This document shows positions 54,101-63,386 of a stretch of DNA of 64,000 nt, piece by piece. A program made the position numbers and the translations under genes. Under the pieces are notes generated by a model. It made no database searches and was not told where the DNA came from. It saw nothing but the letters and a program-made list of their open reading frames with translations. Source of the DNA: Hormoscilla sp. GUM202 (lineage in GTDB: Bacteria; Cyanobacteriota; Cyanobacteriia; Cyanobacteriales; Desertifilaceae). Where the stretch lies: the NCBI GenBank assembly GCA_005518205.2, contig RFFC02000018.1:57598-121597 (forward strand), read 5' to 3'. The first letter of the stretch is position 1. The number at the start of each line of letters is the position of its first letter.

Positions 54101-56360
54101 TGGTATCGGGACGACCTGCGGCATCGTAAGTGTATTGACCGAGGTAGGTTTCTTTTCTGCCATCACCGTCGGTGTCGATTTTCACCGCTTCTTCCTTGAC
54201 CTGACCGCGATTGTCGTAAGAAAATGTATAGATTGCTTCTGGCATGACGATTTTAGTCAGAGCACCTTTACCATTGTCTACATTTGGATCGTCATATTCG
54301 TAGGTGATGGTTTTTGCCAGAGATGAGTCGCTGTTATAAACCTGTTTCTTGCTTAAACGACCCAAATTATCGTACTCTAAGTTAATTTTCTGCCCCTTAG
54401 CATCAAGTTGACTGGCGAGTTTGCCGTTGTCGTTGTAGATGTATTTAGTCGTTCCCGTTTCCTTCGTCGTTTCCGACAATATTTGCCCCAGGGAGTTATA
54501 AACCATGTTGGTATCTTGTCCGAGGGGATCGGTAATGGTTGTTACTTGTCCCAGGCGATCGTAGGTGTAGGAGGCACTGCTGCCATCCGGTGCCCTTTTC
54601 TCCTTCACCCAACTGCGAGAGGTGTCTTTCACCAGGTATTCAACTAGAGCCGTTCCGCTGGCATTGTTGCGGGGGTCGGGAGAACTATAGGTTGTTTGGC
54701 GATCGTCGTGCAGCCGATTGTAGTCAATTTGTGTAACAGCACCTACTGGATCGGTAGTTTTGACGAGATATCCGTGAACGTTGTATTCATATGCCAAGAA
54801 GTTCGCTGTCTCCCCAGCATAATAGGGAAGGGACTCTCGGGCAGTTTGTCCGACGGAGTTGAATTGGACTGTGTTCCTTATAGTTTTGCCGTCATCCCCT
54901 TTAGACTCTGTTTGGTAAGTTCGTCCCAAGCCGTCGATATATTCGCGATCCCAAAGACAAGTAGTATCTGGGGTGTTATTTCCCTGACTCTCGGGATTAT
55001 CAGTAATTTCCATCGTGGTAGTATAACCACCGCCAGCTAAGTCTTTGGGGTCAAAGCCTAATTTGTCAATACTATATTCACTCTGGAAACGCAAAGTACT
55101 ATCACAACTGGTATTTTTATTCCAATCCGTTCGATAGTAACTCTTTACCGACATCCCGCTTGCTTCGGCTAAAAACACCGTATAGTTAAGCGTGACTAAA
55201 TCATTGCTATCTGGTTTGATGCCCTGAATTTCCAAGATGCGACCAAATCCATCGATGCCGCTGTCGGCAACAGCCATTGTGGTATGACCGTTGGGATCTA
55301 CCACTTGGGTTTTGATGCCGAATTTTGGTTCGTAGGTTGTGTGAACCGTTAAACTCCCACCTGCCGAGGTGGAGGGGGTAGTGCGTTGTTGGGGAAATGT
55401 ATGATATTTGCTTTCGTAGGTAGTGCTGCTGGTATTACCCAAGGGATCCGTCAGGGTTGTCACGTTACCGTAAGTATCATAGCCAGTTGTGGTAGTCAGC
55501 CATTTCCCTTGGGTGTCATCCGGGCCACTTTTATCCCGCCAGTTGCCGTGACTGGTTAAATTCATTTGGCCATCGTAGCCGAATTTCTCCCAGCGCAAAT
55601 CCGTGGAGGCATTCCAGTTACTGGAGTTACCACAACCTGCTGCACTGTTAACGATTTTTTGTTGGCTGGGGTAGAAACTCTTCCACCAGTCCGCTCCTGT
55701 GCCGTTGTGGTAAGCGAGACAGGTGTATACGTCGTCGTTGGGATCCGTTACATCTCCTAAGTCTGAAGTAACGGTCACGTTTTGATGGTTGCTGTCGTAC
55801 TGATAGGTGCGTTTGAGGGTGTAGTTATAAGTTCCTTCCGTGTAGTGTTCGAGGGCGACAGCGGTTTTCCAGAATTTATAGATGCCGTTGCTGTCTTTGG
55901 GGGAAGATTCGTAACTGGAAGCCATTTTCCCCAACAAGTTACCTGGATGTTCCAGATCCCAGATTTCCCGAGCGTCCATCATTCCCAATAAAGGAAAGTC
56001 TGTATGATGATTGGTGATAGTTTTGGTTTGGTTTTGGTTATCAATCAGGATAGTTTTCTCAAATCCAAGCCAACCGCGATGGCGATCTACTTTTGCCCCT
56101 TCGTATTTGTGGTCGTAGATAAAGGTATTGGTGGGGTTGGTTGCCTTATCCTTAATGGTATGCTGAGAAACCACGTACATGGAATTCTGCACGGTCACGA
56201 TAGAATCCGACGAGTGCAAGGTTAAAGTGTAGGCGCTGGTGGCTCCTTGATATCCATTTACTTTGAGATAATAGCGTCCTGGGTTAGTTGCGTTATAAGT
56301 TCCTTCTTCGGGGTTATTGGTGCTGTATCCTTGTTTTACTGGTTGGGAAAGATTTGACTC
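51117..56360 (-). CDS. Rhs-repeat polymorphic toxin with HINT and C-terminal toxin domain (downstream of an in-frame TAG)
   Basis: A 1700-residue frame from TTG 56219 plus 47 upstream codons open to the TAG at 56361. It holds many YD/Rhs repeats (YDALGRITxT-like, YTYDAIGRI, FGARYYDGHLGRFLTPDP core motif). It then has a hydrophobic helix (RILVAMVLVSWLLCALLLWL) and glycine/alanine-rich segments. A HINT/intein-like domain starts with CASFAAGTEVATAEGEKAIE and ends with TPEHEFYTANGWVEAEDLSV and VHNPGC. The last 140 residues, after NKVITHQ, are the toxin module, with HLYIASHG and ILGFCYSG. Rhs shells encapsulate toxin modules and HINT domains cut them free. It is part of the TcB-Rhs gene upstream. 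Confidence 0.85.
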   Translation of the reverse strand, partial: ESNLSQPVKQGYSTNNPEEGTYNATNPGRYYLKVNGYQGATSAYTLTLHSSDSIVTVQNSMYVVSQHTIKDKATNPTNTFIYDHKYEGAKVDRHRGWLGFEKTILIDNQNQTKTITNHHTDFPLLGMMDAREIWDLEHPGNLLGKMASSYESSPKDSNGIYKFWKTAVALEHYTEGTYNYTLKRTYQYDSNHQNVTVTSDLGDVTDPNDDVYTCLAYHNGTGADWWKSFYPSQQKIVNSAAGCGNSSNWNASTDLRWEKFGYDGQMNLTSHGNWRDKSGPDDTQGKWLTTTTGYDTYGNVTTLTDPLGNTSSTTYESKYHTFPQQRTTPSTSAGGSLTVHTTYEPKFGIKTQVVDPNGHTTMAVADSGIDGFGRILEIQGIKPDSNDLVTLNYTVFLAEASGMSVKSYYRTDWNKNTSCDSTLRFQSEYSIDKLGFDPKDLAGGGYTTTMEITDNPESQGNNTPDTTCLWDREYIDGLGRTYQTESKGDDGKTIRNTVQFNSVGQTARESLPYYAGETANFLAYEYNVHGYLVKTTDPVGAVTQIDYNRLHDDRQTTYSSPDPRNNASGTALVEYLVKDTSRSWVKEKRAPDGSSASYTYDRLGQVTTITDPLGQDTNMVYNSLGQILSETTKETGTTKYIYNDNGKLASQLDAKGQKINLEYDNLGRLSKKQVYNSDSSLAKTITYEYDDPNVDNGKGALTKIVMPEAIYTFSYDNRGQVKEEAVKIDTDGDGRKETYLGQYTYDAAGRPDTITYPDGAVVRHTYNEGGDLHKVALKDTGESNFTDYATYEEYNALGEIGKVTYNPNQVESNYTYDAIGRITTSKAYIATRKQAREYFEFNYTWNKANKLRAIVGNAGKQLNQDFEYNIVGRLKRASGDPYPTLNYESDRAGNITKINNTTYSYKTDKKHQLADATYDANGNTTQYAPWSYSYDAQNRLLQVDKTGSGTVNKFSYDDSGNRLSKTESQEGTTTYYVAPFYEVVRKADNSQIHTKYIVGPQGTIAAISKNGNNVNLIAAINSNSANLEAELYDPHSWGGLAQFLSAKFNQLSFAGHLDRILVAMVLVSWLLCALLLWLYRFWSSASCESWAGQSRGMVARLSLRMGWISSGTADRWIAPQAKGWFLQTGHRPVSFALALVAFSSVSLSGPTLLAELTPGENGAGYPVAGETLFFHYDQLGSTTLVTDQSANEVSQVNYKPYGEIADSSSGQDVFRAKFTGKEYDSNSDLYYFGARYYDGHLGRFLTPDPARQYFSPYVYGNGDPLSGIDPTGTFFFTLLIIGIGALVGAYMGGAAVNHSFNPASWDWSSGKTWGGVLGGAALGGAAAGVGAVAGGAIAAAGLGTIGTAAAEMAVAGGVMGTMNASFTAMAGGSIGDVAESFGIGFGMGALFAMPGVGQVAFAGMVGYDTYKTIADPSVGNGIQLGIDILFLGMDAGMRLSKGGREYSELGGCASFAAGTEVATAEGEKAIEEVAVGDTVLAYDRETGSEGEYPVSHLFTRIAPESIVVTVGEEAIVTTPEHEFYTANGWVEAEDLSVGDTLVRLGGKTATVTDLESHQDSTRVYNFEVERAHTYYVSDDQLLVHNPGCFGSGEENKVITHQRRNHIVFSTTKSNKIDVGFLEKVESKIGDNKFLNRRRDAGQELQHLYIASHGNRAGQTLADLEAIEGRVYDQRRAEETGVFQEISNSRKNARIEVVKSTSMGTAAIDQAIRTGEWGGKNYDCVILGFCYSGSRYTQVTSRWPWSRR

Positions 56361-58553
56361 CTAGTAAAGGTACCAATCTAAATCCTGGTTATTATCTATT
56401 GCCACTGAAATCGTAATTTCCCGAGACGAAGGAATATCAAAGGCAAACCAGTCCTCGTCGCTGCTGGATGAGATGTTACCGCGAACCACAACATCAGTGC
56501 TACCTAAGCCATTAGCAGAGTTCGCAGTGCCATTATTTTCCGTCTCTGTTACCTCTTTGGTGTAAACCGTGCTGTCTGTTAAGGGTTTGTACTCAATTTT
56601 AGTTTGCCCGCCGAGTCCGTTGGTAATCGTCGTTAGGAGGTCAGGGATAAGGTCGGGTATATCAGATGTATTTAAATATAATCCTGCTTGTCCCGCACCA
56701 AAATTTCCTCCATCTGTGCCCGCCTGATAGATGAGGTCGGACAATCCATCTCCATTGACATCGGCTGGGATGAGATTTCTGTAGTCTCGATTGGCATCAA
56801 AACCCAAGCATTGAAGGTCGTTAAACCCACTGCCGTTGGACACATAAAGACCTACTTGACCATTTCCACAACTTCCTCCATCTGTGCCCGCCTGATAGAT
56901 GAGGTCGGACAATCCATCTCCATTGACATCGGCTGGGATGAGATTTCTGTAGTCTCGATTGGCATCAAAACCCAAGCATTGAAGGTCGTTAAACCCACTG
57001 CCGTTGGACACATAAAGACCTACTTGACCATTTCCACAACTTCCTCCATCTGTGCCCGCCTGATAGATGAGGTCGGACAATCCATCTCCATTGACATCGG
57101 CTGGGATGAGATTTCTGTAGTCTCGATTGGCATCAAAACCCAAGCATTGAAGGTCGTTAAACCCACTGCCGTTGGACACATAAAGACCTACTTGACCATT
57201 TCCACAACTTCCTCCATCTGTGCCCGCCTGATAGATGAGGTCGGACAATCCATCTCCATTGACATCGGCTGGGATGAGATTTCTGTAGTCTCGATTGGCA
57301 TCAAAACCCAAGCATTGAAGGTCGTTAAACCCACTGCCGTTGGACACATAAAGACCTACTTGACCATTTCCACAACTTCCTCCATCTGTGCCCGCCTGAT
57401 AGATGAGGTCGGACAATCCATCTCCATTGACATCGGCTACTAATAGATTTCTGTAGTCTCGATTGGCGTCAAAACCTAACTTAATCGCAGCAAATCGAAT
57501 GTCCCTTTCCTTCCATTCAAATTGCGTCTGGGGAAGGCAAACTCCAGCAGCATCGCATTCCTCAAGTTGTGTTAAGCGACTGCGCCCTGTCGCCGTGCCG
57601 TATTCGTAAGCAAGGCGATATTCTTTAACCAGGTTGTTCGCTGTTTCAATACTGTTCCCATCTCCATCCAGATCCACATAGGTTTTAATCTGTGCTAGTC
57701 GCTTAGTTGTTTCGGCTTCGGAACCCCCCACATAAGCTGTAATGTTATCGTTGCGATTTTCATACTCAAACTTCACCAAGCGCAGGGGGGTAACACCTGA
57801 GTTCCCCGTGTAGCGAACTGCCGTGGGATAATAGCCGAGAAATGCCCCGCTGATACTTCTTTTGGCTCGGCTTACATCCTCTTGATAGCTGACTTCCACA
57901 AAGTTGCCATTGCGATCGCTGATCTTATTTAAAGCCCAAACTCGCACTGCTCCATCAGAGCGCCCCCTCGCTAAAATCCGGGAATCATCAGTATTGCCAA
58001 ACTCCATTTGATGCCCGTCTTTGGTCGTCACCGTAAACGAGCGCGGCCCGTTTTTCCCCGATTCTGTATGGGAAATAACTCTTACCCAAGTCTCCCTTTC
58101 CGTGCGATACTCCGTCCCATTTGCCCCGTAGTTACCGCTCACTGCCATTAATCGCTGTCCGTCAAAACAGAAGCGATCGCCGCTGTCGAAGTTCACGCCC
58201 CCTCTCGCTCCATCGGTGGCAATGGTTTTGCCGCAGCGTGCGATCGCCGACAGTCCAGCCAATTGCCAACCAACACCCAGCAGTCCGTTTCCCTGTTGGC
58301 TGTTGTAAACTAGAGATAGATTTGGCTGTACTCCGTTTATTCCTGGAGGCACTTCAATAGGAACCGTATAGGTTGCACCTCCGTTTCCGTTGACTGCAAA
58401 CTCGCCAGGTATTGTCCCCACTTGGGCGCTGGGAGCTGGAGCGGCGATCGCCCACTGACTGTCCCCCAAAAACGGCCAACTGGGGAGAAAGGAGAACAGT
58501 ATGAATACTACAGTTAAGGCGATCGATTTCAGACTCTTGGATGCTTTACTCAT
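56361..58553 (-). CDS. SpvB/TcB-like N-terminal half of the Rhs toxin, ending at an amber codon
   Basis: A 730-residue product from ATG 58553 (MSKASKSLKSIALTVVFILF, signal peptide). It has the SpvB/TcdB N-terminal domain (TIPGEFAVNGNGGATYTVPI, GVGWQLAGLSAIARC). Five VCBS/FG-GAP-type repeats follow with DVNGDGLSDLIYQAG calcium sites. It ends in the first part of a PPC domain (DEDWFAFDIPSSREITISV, DLDWYLY), where TAG cuts the frame. The next codons continue PPC sequence (YNATNPGRYYLKVNGY) into the Rhs gene, so one base would join them into about 2480 residues. ATG 58580 would add nine residues. Confidence 0.85.
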   Translation of the reverse strand: MSKASKSLKSIALTVVFILFSFLPSWPFLGDSQWAIAAPAPSAQVGTIPGEFAVNGNGGATYTVPIEVPPGINGVQPNLSLVYNSQQGNGLLGVGWQLAGLSAIARCGKTIATDGARGGVNFDSGDRFCFDGQRLMAVSGNYGANGTEYRTERETWVRVISHTESGKNGPRSFTVTTKDGHQMEFGNTDDSRILARGRSDGAVRVWALNKISDRNGNFVEVSYQEDVSRAKRSISGAFLGYYPTAVRYTGNSGVTPLRLVKFEYENRNDNITAYVGGSEAETTKRLAQIKTYVDLDGDGNSIETANNLVKEYRLAYEYGTATGRSRLTQLEECDAAGVCLPQTQFEWKERDIRFAAIKLGFDANRDYRNLLVADVNGDGLSDLIYQAGTDGGSCGNGQVGLYVSNGSGFNDLQCLGFDANRDYRNLIPADVNGDGLSDLIYQAGTDGGSCGNGQVGLYVSNGSGFNDLQCLGFDANRDYRNLIPADVNGDGLSDLIYQAGTDGGSCGNGQVGLYVSNGSGFNDLQCLGFDANRDYRNLIPADVNGDGLSDLIYQAGTDGGSCGNGQVGLYVSNGSGFNDLQCLGFDANRDYRNLIPADVNGDGLSDLIYQAGTDGGNFGAGQAGLYLNTSDIPDLIPDLLTTITNGLGGQTKIEYKPLTDSTVYTKEVTETENNGTANSANGLGSTDVVVRGNISSSSDEDWFAFDIPSSREITISVAIDNNQDLDWYLY
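56694..57480 (-). repeat. Five 168-bp coding repeats in the SpvB-like gene
   Basis: The 56-residue unit LGFDANRDYRNLIPADVNGD, then GLSDLIYQAGTDGGSCGNGQ and VGLYVSNGSGFNDLQC, is repeated about five times (starts of the CCTCCATCTG block at 56707, 56875, 57043, 57211, 57379). Inner copies are identical, so they were amplified recently. Calcium ligands D-N-D-D are conserved. Confidence 0.95.
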
Positions 58554-58580
58554 TGCTGTTTTTTTAATACGTTTTCTCAA

Positions 58581-59648
58581 AAATACTAGCGATCTTCCTT
58601 ACTTGCCGATGGCACTCTTCTGTACCTGTCTGTACCTACCGTCCAACTCCCCTCTCCACTAGGAATCAAATCATCCCCCTTCCCCAGGAAGGAGCCAACT
58701 ATCAGTCCCCTCATCTCATCCCATACCCTTCTACCTTTTTTCCATCTCCGCTGGACAGTGGGAAGTTCTTTGGAGAACTTCTTGTCTCCAGATGGTTTGG
58801 GACCGATCGACCCTAGTCGGGACAATTCGCGAGGGACTAAGGGGTTTTTGCCGGGGTTTAAGCCCCTCCCCCAAGGGTTTCAGCTTAATGGTGCTCATCT
58901 GATTCTTTGAGAACTTCCCACTCTCCATATCTCCGCTTTTTTCTCTGCTTCCCTCATCCTTCCCTACTCTAACCCTATTCTCTACCACTGTCAATGGGGG
59001 TATGCCCCCTCATTCAACAGACTTACTCCCCTATTCCCTACCTAGCTGATGGTGCTTTTTTCTCTGCTTCCCCGATCCTTCCCTACTGTAACCCTATTCT
59101 CTACCACTGTCAATGGGGGTATGCCCCCTCATTCAATAGACTTACTCACCTGTTCCCTATCTAGCTGATGAGGATAAGGGCAGCTTTTAGCTTCATTCAC
59201 AATATAGCAAAGCTCATTTTTGAATGACAATCAACCTTTATCCACCTTTTTAAACTTTGAGATCCACCTATTTTTTGTCCTACTGCACCTGCTGTAACGT
59301 TTGTCAAGCCCCCTTTATCCACCTAAACACCACCTTTTTTAGCGAAAAAAATCAACCTTTTCGATCGAGGCGTTTCACCGGTAGCGCATAACTTGAGTAT
59401 TGTTGCACGCTCCGGGAACCCGACCCTGCCCCCAATCCCGGATTAGCCGGTCCCCGAAGCCAAAAGCACCGGTACTCACTACATGAAATTGGCATCACTT
59501 CCACCCATCAGTTCCTACATCGATCGCGGCACTACCGACATACGATCGTCACCATCGCCGTTCTGGTCCCGGTAGTCCCGAGTGCTGAGAACACCGATGA
59601 CGGGCTGTCGTCTTGCACCAACCAACCCGGGCGATCGCACGAACCTAA
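58581..59648. other. 1.07-kb spacer before panB, upstream of the toxin operon
   Basis: Besides the 119-bp duplication it holds AT-rich TTTATCCACCT repeats (59236-59246, 59308-59318) and a GTTGCACGCTCCGGGAACCC segment (59402-59421) also found at 34893-34912. No gene is supported; reading frames here look non-coding. Confidence 0.5.
58936..59170. repeat. 119-bp tandem duplication upstream of the toxin gene
   Basis: 58941-59051 and 59060-59170 share TTCTCTGCTTCCC..., CCACTGTCAATGGGGGTATG and CCTAGCTGATG with few changes. They lie 0.4 kb before the toxin start. Confidence 0.9.
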
Positions 59649-60422
59649 CTAGGGAAACTCCCGATCGCGCACCTGGGTACCAAAATATTGTACCGCCTGA
59701 GTAATAGTCTGGCGCAAATTGGCATAGGACTTAGCAAAGGGCGGCATGCGATCTGAAAGGCCCAGCAAGTCAGCGGTAACTAGGACCTGTCCGTCGCAGT
59801 GGGAACCGGCACCAATGCCAATAGTAGGAATGGGTAGTTGTTCCGTAATGGTTCTGGCCAACTCACTGGGAACATGCTCTAAGATGACCGCAAAAGCACC
59901 GGCATCTGCTAGGGCGATCGCCTCTTGGAGGATTCTTTCTGCCTCTGCTGGGGTCTTTCCTTGCTGGCGATAACCCAGCAGACGCACGGATTGAGGCGTC
60001 AAGCCCACATGGCCCATCACCGGAATGCCTGCATTTACCAGACGGGCCACAGTTTCCGCCATCGCGGGATATCCCCCTTCCAACTTCACTGCCCCAGCAC
60101 CGGTTTCCTTCAGCACCCTGCCAGCTGAATGGATAGCTTGTGACGGACTCTCCTGATAGCTCAAAAACGGCAGATCGCAGACAACCAATGCTTGCTTCAC
60201 TCCCCGCCGCACTGCTTTAGCATGGTGCAGCATCTCTTCCAGCGTCACCGGCAGCGTCGTTTCATAACCGAGGGCCACCATCCCCAGGGAGTCTCCCACC
60301 AGAATTACATCCACACCAGATGCATCCAACAACTGGGCCAAGGCATAATCCCAGGCTGTCAGGGTGACGATCGCCCGTCCCTGCTGCTTCCATTGCCTCA
60401 ATTTCGCGATTGTAACTGTCAT
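59649..60422 (-). CDS. panB: 3-methyl-2-oxobutanoate hydroxymethyltransferase (ketopantoate hydroxymethyltransferase)
   Basis: PanB adds a methylene-THF hydroxymethyl group to ketoisovalerate in pantothenate/CoA synthesis. The 257-residue protein starts [15 protein letters not shown]. It has [32 protein letters not shown] (Mg2+-binding D), [23 protein letters not shown] (H), [10 protein letters not shown] and [14 protein letters not shown]. The ATG at 60422 is used; the open frame extends to 60578 only because a dispersed repeat (60551-60598) is in frame. The last 64 codons are duplicated at 48035-48241. Intact. Confidence 0.93.
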   Translation of the reverse strand: MTVTIAKLRQWKQQGRAIVTLTAWDYALAQLLDASGVDVILVGDSLGMVALGYETTLPVTLEEMLHHAKAVRRGVKQALVVCDLPFLSYQESPSQAIHSAGRVLKETGAGAVKLEGGYPAMAETVARLVNAGIPVMGHVGLTPQSVRLLGYRQQGKTPAEAERILQEAIALADAGAFAVILEHVPSELARTITEQLPIPTIGIGAGSHCDGQVLVTADLLGLSDRMPPFAKSYANLRQTITQAVQYFGTQVRDREFP

Positions 60423-60880
60423 AAGCCCAAAGTCTAGCCCCTCAGCAGAGATGTCTACGCTCCGGGAACCCTCCGCTGTTCCAGGGAAAAATCGGGATGC
60501 AGAAGATGCTTCGCCACGGCTACAGGCGCTGGGCCTCCTCCTCGCGCAGTGACGCAAAAACCCCATGGCTGGCGCCACGCTGCGCGATCAGACATCGATC
60601 GGCAATCTTATTGCTTTTCATGAAGTTTTGTCAAGCTGGTTCCCTGGGAACAGGCAGAGCCCCCCCAACTGTCGGGCAGGGTCGGGGGGGTATATGTCCA
60701 TAATGCCGTGAAATATGCCCATACAGTAAAAGTTATTTTTGTCAAGAAGATTGCGAAATATAAAAAAAGGTAAACATAAGTAAGGATTATTTGCAAATCA
60801 AGAAGTTGAGACGGCGGGAGAGAGCATATTGATATATTCTGAAGAACTAGCCAAGAAAATAAGTCAAGGTAAGGGATTTC
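60423..60880. promoter_or_regulatory. panB / rbcL divergent upstream region
   Basis: Contains the 60551-60598 element (shared with 46134-46181), a GGTTCCCTGGGAAC palindrome (60639-60652) and an AT-rich stretch (60716-60780). A purine-rich AAGGTAAGGG before the rbcL ATG is the likely ribosome-binding site. rbc promoters in cyanobacteria commonly have long leaders; exact boxes are not assigned. Confidence 0.45.
60551..60598 (-). repeat. 48-bp dispersed element, copy at 60.6 kb
   Basis: Reverse-complement match to 46134-46181; contains TGACGCAAAAACCCCATGGC and GGCGCCACGCTGCGCG. It lies in the panB leader, upstream of its true start. Confidence 0.7.
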
Positions 60881-62311
60881 ATGTCTTACAGTACAACCAC
60901 AACTCAGACAAAAGCTGGGTATAAAGCCGGGGTCCAAGACTATAAATTGACCTATTACACCCCGGACTACACGCCCAAAGATACAGATATTCTGGCGGCT
61001 TTCCGCGTCACGCCTCAGCCGGGAGTTCCTCCAGAAGAAGCAGGTGCGGCGGTAGCAGCCGAGTCTTCCACCGGTACATGGACGACAGTGTGGACGGACC
61101 TGTTGACGGACCTGGACCGCTACAAAGGTCGCTGCTATGATATTGAGTCGGTTCCGGGTGAAGATAACCAGTACATCTGCTTTGTTGCCTATCCCCTGGA
61201 TCTGTTTGAAGAAGGCTCGGTCACCAATATGTTAACCTCCATCGTGGGGAACGTATTTGGCTTCAAAGCCTTACGGGCCCTGCGCTTGGAAGACCTGCGC
61301 ATCCCGATCGCCTATCTGAAGACTTTCCAAGGTCCGCCCCACGGGATAGTGGTAGAACGGGATAAGCTCAACAAGTACGGACGTCCGCTGCTGGGTTGTA
61401 CGATTAAACCCAAGCTAGGTCTGTCGGCCAAGAACTACGGTCGCGCGGTCTATGAATGCTTGCGTGGCGGTTTGGACTTCACTAAGGACGACGAAAATAT
61501 TAACTCTCAGCCCTTCATGCGCTGGCGCGATCGCTTCTCATTCGTGCAAGAGGCGATCGAGAAAGCCCAGGCGGAAACCGGTGAAATAAAAGGTCACTAC
61601 CTGAACGTTACTGCCCCCACCTGTGAGGAAATGCTGGAACGGGCCGAGTACGCCAAGGAACTGGGTACCCCGATCGTCATGCACGACTACCTCACCGGTG
61701 GCTTTACGGCCAACACTACCCTGGCCAAGTGGTGCCGTCGCAACGGTCTGCTACTACATATCCACCGGGCCATGCACGCCGTGATAGACCGGCAGAAGGC
61801 CCACGGCATTCACTTCCGGGTGCTGGCCAAGTGCTTGCGGATGTCCGGTGGCGACCACCTGCACTCCGGGACTGTGGTGGGTAAGCTGGAAGGGGAAAAA
61901 GGCATCACCATGGGCTTTGTGGACTTGATGCGGGAAGACCACATCGAACGCGATCGGGAACGGGGTATTTACTTCACCCAAGACTGGGCCTCCATGCCTG
62001 GTGTCATGCCCGTAGCTTCTGGCGGTATTCACGTCTGGCACATGCCGGCACTGGTAGAAATCTTCGGCGACGATGCTTGCCTGCAATTCGGCGGCGGCAC
62101 CCTGGGTCACCCCTGGGGGAACGCTCCCGGTGCTACTGCTAACCGGGTGGCTTTGGAAGCTTGCATTCAAGCTCGTAACGAAGGTCGCAACCTGTACCGC
62201 GAAGGTGGCGATGTGATCCGCGAAGCCTGCAAGTGGAGTCCGGAATTGGCAGTTGCCTGCGAACTGTGGAAGGAAATCAAGTTCGAGTTCGAGGCAATGG
62301 ATACCGTCTAA
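60881..62311 (+). CDS. rbcL: Ribulose-1,5-bisphosphate carboxylase large subunit
   Basis: Fixes CO2 in the Calvin cycle in the carboxysome (form IB). The 476-residue protein has the N-terminal [38 protein letters not shown], the carbamylated lysine in [34 protein letters not shown], and loop 6 [13 protein letters not shown]. It ends FEFEAMDTV. Length and residues match functional enzymes. It is followed by rbcX and rbcS in the usual order, with 92 and 42 bp gaps. Start ATG 60881 ([17 protein letters not shown]) is supported by an upstream purine-rich site. Confidence 0.97.
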   Translation: MSYSTTTTQTKAGYKAGVQDYKLTYYTPDYTPKDTDILAAFRVTPQPGVPPEEAGAAVAAESSTGTWTTVWTDLLTDLDRYKGRCYDIESVPGEDNQYICFVAYPLDLFEEGSVTNMLTSIVGNVFGFKALRALRLEDLRIPIAYLKTFQGPPHGIVVERDKLNKYGRPLLGCTIKPKLGLSAKNYGRAVYECLRGGLDFTKDDENINSQPFMRWRDRFSFVQEAIEKAQAETGEIKGHYLNVTAPTCEEMLERAEYAKELGTPIVMHDYLTGGFTANTTLAKWCRRNGLLLHIHRAMHAVIDRQKAHGIHFRVLAKCLRMSGGDHLHSGTVVGKLEGEKGITMGFVDLMREDHIERDRERGIYFTQDWASMPGVMPVASGGIHVWHMPALVEIFGDDACLQFGGGTLGHPWGNAPGATANRVALEACIQARNEGRNLYREGGDVIREACKWSPELAVACELWKEIKFEFEAMDTV

Positions 62312-62403
62312 TAGAGTCGGAATGGTATCGGGGGCAGGCACATGGCTGCGCCACGCTGCGCGATCGGCCCGCCCTACAGCATCGGTTAAGAGACTGGGGT
62401 CAC

Positions 62404-62829
62404 ATGGATATTAAACAAGTTGCGAAAGACACGACGCGCGTGCTAGCTAGTTACTTGACCTATCAAGCAGTGCGCATTGTGGTCAGTCAGTTGCGGGAAA
62501 CAAATCCAGGTCTAGCAATTTGGCTAAATGGCTTTTCGACAACTGGAAAAATTCAGGATGGAGAAGCTTACTTGGAAGAGTTACTCACGAGCAACCACCA
62601 GGAACTGGCGTTCCGGATCATGACGGTGCGGCAACATCTGGCCGAAGAGGTGACCGAGTATTTACCAGAAATGGTGCGATCGGGCATTCAACAGGCAAAT
62701 ATGGGACACCGCCGTCAGTATCTGGAGCGGATTACGCAACTGAATATATCCGATTTTTCGGGCCGTCCGCGGACCGATCTCAGCTCTTATCCAGAACAGG
62801 AAGCTGACCCGGATAAGGAATCGGGTTAG
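62404..62829 (+). CDS. rbcX: Rubisco assembly chaperone RbcX
   Basis: RbcX dimers clamp the RbcL C-terminus during holoenzyme assembly. The 141-residue protein starts MDIKQVAKDTTRVLASYLTY and has QAVRIVVSQLRETNP, LEELLTSNHQELAFRIMTVR and LPEMVRSGIQQANMGHRRQY, all RbcX features. Its C-terminal tail (FSGRPRTDLSSYPEQEA) is variable in the family. The start at 62404 is preferred over an upstream frame opening at 62233 that overlaps the rbcL end. It lies between rbcL and rbcS, as in many filamentous cyanobacteria. Confidence 0.95.
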   Translation: MDIKQVAKDTTRVLASYLTYQAVRIVVSQLRETNPGLAIWLNGFSTTGKIQDGEAYLEELLTSNHQELAFRIMTVRQHLAEEVTEYLPEMVRSGIQQANMGHRRQYLERITQLNISDFSGRPRTDLSSYPEQEADPDKESG

Positions 62830-62871
62830 TTAAGATAATTAGAACGTCCTACAACAATCATCACGCAAATC

Positions 62872-63213
62872 ATGCAAACTCTTGCCAAAGAACGTCGTTA
62901 CGAAACACTTTCCTATCTGCCACCGCTGTCAGACGCGCAGATGAAAAATCAAATCCAGTACATTCTGGATCAAGGTTACATCGCTGGTGTGGAATTCAGC
63001 GAGTCGTCGGCACCAGAAATGCACTACTGGACGCTGTGGAAATTGCCCCTTTTCCATGCGAGAACTGTCAATGAAGTGATGGCAGAAATTGATGAGTGTC
63101 GTACAGAATACCGCGATTGCTTTGTCCGCGTCATGGGGTTTGACAACATCAAGCAGTGCCAGGTGCTCAGCTTTATCGTTCACAAGCCGAACAGCAACGT
63201 CAGACGGTACTAA
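62872..63213 (+). CDS. rbcS: Ribulose-1,5-bisphosphate carboxylase small subunit
   Basis: The 113-residue protein starts [20 protein letters not shown] and has [27 protein letters not shown] and [20 protein letters not shown], the hallmark of cyanobacterial RbcS. It follows rbcX by 42 bp and completes the rbc operon. A GGTGGGCACCGCCCACC hairpin at 63253 downstream could act as a terminator. Intact. Confidence 0.96.
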   Translation: MQTLAKERRYETLSYLPPLSDAQMKNQIQYILDQGYIAGVEFSESSAPEMHYWTLWKLPLFHARTVNEVMAEIDECRTEYRDCFVRVMGFDNIKQCQVLSFIVHKPNSNVRRY

Positions 63214-63251
63214 ACAACGTCAGATAGCCGATATCAAGCGTTAAGATTCGT

Positions 63252-63270
63252 AGGGTGGGCACCGCCCACC
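63252..63270. repeat. GGTGGGC-GCCCACC palindrome after rbcS
   Basis: The same family as at 12011-12030 and 24594-24655. It falls 40 bp after the rbcS stop and may help end the operon's mRNA. Confidence 0.7.
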
Positions 63271-63386
63271 TTACTGCTACTAGGAATTATTAGGTTGGGG
63301 AGAGGAATATGGAAACTAACGGATAAGCAATACCTTGGAATAATTGATGAATTGCCGTTAATAAATTTGTCTAAAAAGGGGAAATT

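Noticed and set aside
53235..54326. A 363-codon open frame on the plus strand
   Set aside because: Antisense to the Rhs gene, whose YD repeats and motifs define the coding strand.
56688..57443. A 251-codon repeat protein on the plus strand
   Set aside because: Antisense shadow of the 168-bp VCBS repeats of the toxin gene.
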